Positions 57,766 to 64,000 of a stretch of 64,000 bases of DNA are shown here, piece by piece. The first letter of the stretch is position 1, and each line of letters starts with the position of its first letter. The stretch covers positions 92,525,241-92,589,240 of the forward strand of contig CM067369.1 of the NCBI GenBank assembly GCA_034401795.1, read 5' to 3'. The stretch is from Chaetoderma sp. LZ-2023a (lineage: Eukaryota > Mollusca > Caudofoveata > Chaetodermatida > Chaetodermatidae). The notes beneath the pieces were generated by a model that had not been told where the DNA came from, ran no database searches, and was given only the letters and a program-made list of their open reading frames with translations. The translations under genes were made by a program, and so were the position numbers.

Positions 57766-59965
57766 AAGCAACGGCAGCAGCAGCAGACTGTTGCGATTTG
57801 GATTTATAAATACATGTGGCTTGAAACGGAAAATGCAATATCCTGAAATGGAAGAATTTATCAAACAATTTGACATTTTGGGGCTAGCTGAAACAAACCT
57901 AGACGAGTATGATGATATAAACATTACAGACTACAAGATAATCTTTTTAAAAAAACGTGTAAACGCGCGTAAGCGATCGGGTGGAATCGGAATCGTAGTT
58001 AAAAACGAAATGTCCAACCATATTCACGAGCTAAAATCGGATAACGAATACGCATTATGGGTATCTATTCCAAAATATTTATCTCACATAGCTAGCAAAA
58101 TAATTCTCGGTTGTATCTACATACCTCCAGAATCTTCCAGATACTCGTCTATTGATGCATTTGATAAAATAGAACAGGACATTAGCAGATTTCTGACAAG
58201 GATAAGCAATATCTTGTTAATAGGAGATCTAAATGCAAATGTAGCACAACTCCCAGACTATGTTATACAGGATGATCGATTGCTAAACCTCGTAGAGATA
58301 GGCCCCAATGATATAGCCACAGATATAAACCCTACATCAAATAATCGGGCCACAACAGATACAAATAAAGCACATATTTATGGATTTAGATTAATAGAGG
58401 TGTGTAAATATAATAATCTGATGATATTAAATGGCAGGGCGGGTATGGATGCTGGAATAGGCAAGCTAACATCCGACAACAAAAGCATAATGGACTATGC
58501 CCTGTGTACATACACTATTTTTAAACATGTCGTCGATTTTGAAGTCCTGGAATTGTGCCCTAGCCCTAAGCCTGAACTCTCGCCCCGCAAATTATGACAC
58601 ACCACACGACAGACTAATGGCACATAATCAACAGGCAAAAGCCAAAAAATGGAAAACCGAGCTGAAAGAGGACTTCGTCAACGAGGTTACATATCAACCA
58701 CTACTCATCACTTTCAATGCACATGTAATGAACAACGCGATGCATGACATGCCTCTTAAGGAAGCGATCTCAGCTATTACTACAATCTTTGATAGCGCAG
58801 CCTTTGCCATATTTGGGAGAACACGCACCACGTACAAGCAAAAAAACCAACAAAACAAGACCGTGGTTTAATAAAGGATGTCACATCTCCAGGAAAGCAT
58901 ACCAAAAGGCAAGAAAAGTGTCGCACATGCATACAACAGATGAAAACAGGAATGAGATGATTGAAGCGAGTACAATTTATAAACAGACCATGAACAGAGA
59001 TATTATACAACATAAGTACAAATTCAGAAAGAAAATCCGAGAATTAAATGCATATAACCCCAAATCCTACTGGAATATAATCAAGGAAAGGAAGAGACAA
59101 GACTGCCCGATTGAAAGCAGCACCATGTACGAGTTCTTTAATAACCTAAATGACCCCACGGACGTAAATTTAGAAATCGAAATCTCAAAAGCTATCAAAT
59201 CCCTCAAAAACAACAAATCACCAGGAACGGACAACATTGTAAACGAATACATCAAAACAACAGAAGACATGATGATCAATATCTACACGCATATTTTTAA
59301 TACAGTCCTAGACACGGCAGAGATCGCAGAGCCGTGAATAGAGTGCATCATAATTGCAATTTACAAACAAAGAGGAGACCCAAAAGAGCCAAAGAACTAC
59401 CGACCGATAACGCTATTGAGCTGTTTGGGAAAATTATTCACTTCGATCATCTACACTAGAGTTAATAAAACGCTAAACTCCAACGGATTGCTCCTAGAAA
59501 ACCAAGTCGGGTTTAGAACAGAATATTCAACATCTGACCATATTTATACTTTATTCCAACTAATTGAAATTTTCCCAAAAATGAAGAAACGGCTATATTG
59601 CATTTTTATAGACTTTGAAAAAGCTTTCGACACAGTTTGGAGAGTGGGACTTTGGGGGAAACTGCACACACACAAAATAAACGGTAAGGTATTCATGGTA
59701 ATCCAAAGTATGTACACCAATATTAAGTCAAAGATAAAAATAAACAACCAACTCTCTAGAAATATAAGATGCAGATTCGGTGTCAGGCAAGGGGGAGATC
59801 TATCGCCTGTTCTATTCTATATATACCTGAATGACTTGGAGAATTTTCAGATAAACAATAGTTGTAAACCAATCCAACTGGAAAACGAACTTTTTGTATT
59901 TCTCAAGCTTTTATTATTGTTATATTCGGACGATACGGTGATCATAGGAGACAACCCGGCAGACA

Positions 59966-60028
<63 letters not shown>

Positions 60029-60179
60029 GTTGTTGTTATTGTTATTATTATTATTATGATAATATAATGTAGTGGTTGTGCTTGTGCTTGTATTATGTCT
60101 GTTCACATGTACATATGTTTCTATGCCCCCCCCCCCCCATACTTGTAAAAGTCTGGGTGTAATAAATGAAATGAAATGA
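57680..60179 (+). pseudogene. LINE (APE-type non-LTR retrotransposon) ORF2, degenerate
   Basis: A (AAC)n tract (57,717-57,766) gives a poly-Asn run near the start. APE endonuclease follows: FGFINTCGL, LGLAETNLDEYD, RSGGIGIVV, YIPPESS, LIGDLNANV, SIMDYALC (to about 58,540). Frame changes occur near 58,560 and 58,865, and a TGA at 59,335. RT: SPGTDNIVNEYIK, NYRPITLLSCLGKL, NQVGFRTEYSTSDHIYTLFQ, FIDFEKAFDTVWR, GVRQGGDLSPVLFYIYLNDL and YSDDTVIIG (to 59,950). The rest of ORF2 is replaced by (TTA)n at 59,968-60,057; the 3' end reads GTCTGGGTGTAATAAATG with ATGAA repeats. Clade not assigned. Confidence 0.85.
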
Positions 60180-61080
60180 CAATCACAACACGAAGGTCAG
60201 GATGCGACGCTAAATTCAAAGACCAGTATTGTCATCGTCCTTTTCGATGTCAGACAAAAATAAATATAATTTCCACAAATATTTCTCTCATTATTAGGTA
60301 CTTAGTAAGAGCTCTTTTTTCGTTTCCTGAATATGAAACTCATTAGCTTCTGCGCTCTCCAAATTTCCGTGACATTTGCATTCGTCTAGAGAGATTTCAA
60401 TCGGGTTGATGACGAGATAATCTAATACAAAAGCTCCGTACATTCATTAGTGCCGTTAATAGAGCGAACGCCAGCAAGAAAATTTAAATCTACCGCTCAA
60501 ATATATAGCAAACAGCCACATACGTCATAGGAAATGATTTTGTTGCTGCAAGAGGAGTAGGGTGAGCTCAGAATGGGGGTGGGCTGGGGGTGGGGGAGGG
60601 GGGGTGGGGGACATAGGACGTGTGACGACGACATGTATCAACAGCCACACTTTTGCCCGTATTGGTGGCAGGTGATATTTATATAAAGGTTGCACTGTGT
60701 GTTGTCTGGACAATAGACAATGAACACTGTATATAAACATCACAAGCATATTACGGCCACAAATAGTAGATTGTGAATAGACGGATCTTGAGAGATAGCG
60801 CACATGTGAAGGCATACGTAGAAGCAGAACGTTGATGAAATATCCAAATGTTGAGCCCCAATTGGGGAAGTCAATCTTAAGACTCAACAAATCTAATCAG
60901 TTCATCAACAGCACATTACTTGGAGTATAACCACGGCATAGACCGGCATAACGTGCATGCAGTAACATAGGCGCTGATGACGTAATATCTCTCATAACTA
61001 ACGTTTCCAATTACTCAATATCAGTTCCTGTACTCGTTTGCCCGTAAAACCCAGACACAGACAATAGTAGGGTAATCTTA
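60180..61080. other. Spacer, no gene seen
   Basis: A G-rich stretch at 60,570-60,612. A 121-codon minus-strand ORF (60,525-60,890) has no protein-like features. Confidence 0.4.
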
Positions 61081-61302
61081 TAGACCCTACATAAAATGGA
61101 CAGCGTGGAGTCTTTCTCGCGATCTCCGCGTCCGCATTTTGTGGATTCCATAAAGTGACACTGAGATAAAAGGGAAACTAAGAAAATGACAATACCACAC
61201 AGAATACCACACAGAATACCACACAGAATGATAACACATATATGGAATCAGATAGATCGTCCGCGTAACATCAACTAAACCAATCAAACAACAACACTCA
61301 CC

Positions 61303-61428
<126 letters not shown>

Positions 61429-61480
61429 GCCATAATGTATCCGCTGGAGCTGATGGTACTGCAACATATCTGAATAAAGA

Positions 61481-63309
61481 CAAGAGGCCCAAGGCGGCTG
61501 TGTCGCTCACGTGGAGCACCATCAATTTTTGTCAAAATTGTTGGTGGGTGGTTTAGCAGTCTTTTAAATGAGTTTGTGGACATTTTTGCAAGTGCAATAT
61601 GGCCACCAAACACACTACATTTTGATTGCCCCACAGCGCCCATATTTCTTTGACGGATCAACTTCCCTTGAATAAATTTTAATGGCTCAAATTTCACCCT
61701 GATCCCTTCAGCGGTTCTGGAGAAGTCATTTTCGTGAAAACCGGGTCATTCAAGATGGTCGCCGAACCATTTGGTCAATCAAGTCCTCTTGAACAAACTT
61801 GGCTTACCTCTTGGCCTAGATGAAGATTTCCCAAGTGGTTTCGGAGAACATTTTTAAAGACATTTCCTGAAATTGGCCGAAATCCAAAATGGCTGCTGAG
61901 CAAATTGGCCGATCGGGTTCATTTGAACAAACTTGGATCCTTATGCCCTAAGGATGCTTCCTGCCAAATATAATTGAAATCGGCCTGGTAGTTCTCGAGA
62001 AGACATAATTTCCCATTGCTTTAGCATGGGAGCTTTTGACGAGAAAATGATCCAAGATGGCCGCCAACCCGTTTATCCGACAGTTTCGAAAATTGTAAAT
62101 TTGAGCCCAAAATAGCCAAAAACATATATAGAACCAATTTTGGCCTCAAAATCCATCAAATAAAAAAATCCAATATGTCTGCCAAACACGCTACATTTTG
62201 ATTGGCCCACGGCGGCCATGTTTTTTGACGGAGCAACTTCCCTTGAACAAACTTTAATGGCCCTTAGTCCCTAATCATATCTCCCAAATTTTGGCCTGAT
62301 CCATTCAGCAGTTCTGGAGAAGTCATTTTCGGGAAAACTAGGTCATCCAAGATGGCTGCCGAACCATTCGTTCAATCAAGTCGTCTTGAACAAACTTGGC
62401 TTACCTCTTTGCCTAGATGAGGTTTCATAAGTTTTGAATCGATTCCCCAAGACATTTCTAAAAATCGGCCGAAATCCAAGATGGTCACCGGCAAAATTGG
62501 TCGATCGGCTTCGTTTGAACAAAATGAAATCTCTATGCCATGAGGATGCCTCCTGCCAAATATAATTCAAATCGGCCCAGCAGTTCTCGAGAAAACATTT
62601 TAAATTTCCCATTGCGTCAGTATGGGAGCTTTTGGCGGAAAAATGATCCAAGATGGCCGCCAAAATTTTCGAAAATTGCAAATTTGAGATCAGAATACCC
62701 AAAAAGCTATATAAAACCAATTTCGGCCTCAAAATATATCAAATAAAAAAATCCAAACATGCTATATTTTGATTGGCACACGGCGGCCATGTTTTTTGAT
62801 GGATCTACTTCTCTTGAACAAACTTTACTGGCCCTTAGTCCCTAATCATATCTGCCAAATTTTTGGCTGATCCCGTCAGCGGTTCTGGAGAAGAAGTTAT
62901 TTTCGCTCAAACTATGTCAACCAAGATGGCCGCCGAACTATTAGACCAATAAAGTTCCCTAGAACAAATTTGGTTGAGCTCTTACCCTAGATCACATTTC
63001 ATGAGGCTTCCTTCAATCCCTCAAGCGGTTTCGGAGAAGATTTTTAAAGACGTTTCTCAAAATGGGCCAAAATCCCAGATGGCCGCCGGCCTAATTGGCA
63101 GATCGACTTCATTTGAACAAACTTGGATCCCTATGCCCTAAGGATGCTTCCTGCCAAATATAATTGAAATTGGCCAAGCGGTTCTTGAGACGAAGTCGTT
63201 TAAAGGAAAAGTTGACGGACGGACGGACGGACGACGGACGGACGACGGACACACGACGGACGGGCGCCACGACATAAGCTCACTTGGCCTTTCAGGCCAG
63301 GTGAGCTAA
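61481..63309 (+). mobile_element. Helitron-like element, three-module copy (1,829 bp)
   Basis: Starts CAAGAGGCCCAAGGCGGCTG after A; ends TTGGCCTTTCAGGCCAGGTG then AGCTAA at 63,309, followed by T. The interior has three tandem modules of about 570-576 bp: the phrase TTTTGATTG.CCCACRGCG falls at about 61,619, 62,195 and 62,766. A GACGGACGG run precedes the 3' hairpin. No replication-initiator or helicase ORF, so non-autonomous. The 3' hairpin plus CTAA and A/T insertion context are the Helitron signs; a 5' TC is not seen. Confidence 0.75.
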
Positions 63310-63489
63310 TAAATGCTGACCACTCTCGATAATGGAAAAGAATGATGCACATGTCGATATGTTCTGTCATTTTGTGCTACAACACTGTATAGTGTGTGGA
63401 AAGGTTCACACGAACACCGTTGATGATATTCGATATGCATTCTATCTACAACAGACTGAATGATGGACCACTAGAAGAGAATCGAGGAA

Positions 63490-63910
63490 TGTGGTTTTAG
63501 CTATGCCCAGCCCATTTCTAGCTAAGCTGCGCCCACACTTCGTCCTCACTCCCTCCCTATCGCTCGCTCTCCCTCCCTCCATCTCGCTGTGATCGACAGA
63601 TCTCTGAACTCCCTGACGATCAATTTCCAGAAAACTATACACGCAAGCTGTTGAATATTTTGAAACTTATTTCACTGCGTGCTGTTGCTGTTATGTCAGC
63701 AACATCGCCCAGTCAAATTAGTTCCAAAATATTCAACAACATATTTATTAAATTGTAAAGACATCCAATTCATACAACAACGTTTAGTCCGTCATCAATT
63801 AAGCGTTCGTGACGAACTCATCTATGTCATACATGACGTTCATGACGTAATTGATTATGGCATCATCCTACATGCCACGTAGTTGATTATGACGTCATGT
63901 GATTTGAGGA
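63490..63910 (-). mobile_element. F1 MITE, near full length
   Basis: In reverse: TGACGTCA at 63,890, ACAACAACGTTTAGTCCGTC, TTTATTAAATTG, HP1 at 63,650-63,742, AGCTGCGCCCAC and TTTTAGCTATGCCCAGCCC. Terminal GACCTTTCC is decayed. A TCCC/TCGC-rich insertion lies near 63,545-63,595. Confidence 0.7.
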
Positions 63911-64000
63911 TAAACTGAAATCTGCAATTAAAGGTGTGAATCCCAGTAGGATGTCCAGATGTAGGGCTGTCATAAAACAAAAGATTGCGAACTATGTATG

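Overview
This is eukaryotic DNA: low coding density, genes split by introns, and almost wall-to-wall interspersed repeats and microsatellites. Repeat content (Helitron-like elements built of ATGGCCGCC-bearing modules, several TTAA-flanked MITE families, Ty3/gypsy, Ty1/copia and APE-type LINE relics) suggests a marine lophotrochozoan, most likely a mollusc. That assignment is inference from repeat style, not from a diagnostic gene.

Layout. 1-5,550 (minus strand): a nearly complete but broken Ty3/gypsy retrotransposon, with gag (three zinc knuckles), protease-RT-RNase H, integrase, a basic C-terminal tail and a possible env-like third ORF that runs off the window. 5,550-7,650: its leader and probably its 5' LTR, unresolved. 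8,045-12,682 (plus strand): a decayed copy of a large repeat-encoded metazoan protein with a cysteine-rich C-terminus, interrupted by a 1,159-bp hAT-like element with an 8-bp target duplication. 18,201-18,292 and 51,430-52,139 (minus strand): two exons of one host gene for a secreted or membrane CUB-EGF protein. Their splice phases match and together they complete one EGF domain, so the 33 kb between them is probably a single intron. That intron holds nested MITEs, Helitron-like elements, a copia relic, LINE 3' fragments and long microsatellites. 57,680-60,179 (plus strand): a degenerate LINE. 61,481-63,309: the longest Helitron-like copy, with three tandem modules.

The most unusual feature is a roughly 90-bp near-perfect palindrome (here HP1; arms TGTTGAATATTTTGAAAC and GTTTCAAAATATTCAACA, central GTTGCTGCC/GGCAGCAAC). 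It occurs some 30 times between 12.9 kb and 63.8 kb. It sits in the middle of at least three MITE families with unrelated termini: F1 (GACCTTTCC ends), F3 (TTAA-flanked, GATGCTAATCTCATCTC ends) and P2 (TTAA-flanked, CCCTTTCACCGA ends). It also occurs alone. Family names F1, F2, F3, P1, P2, P3, HP1 and HP2 are working labels used only here.

The only gene that looks intact for the host is the CUB-EGF gene. All transposon-derived ORFs carry stops or frameshifts.
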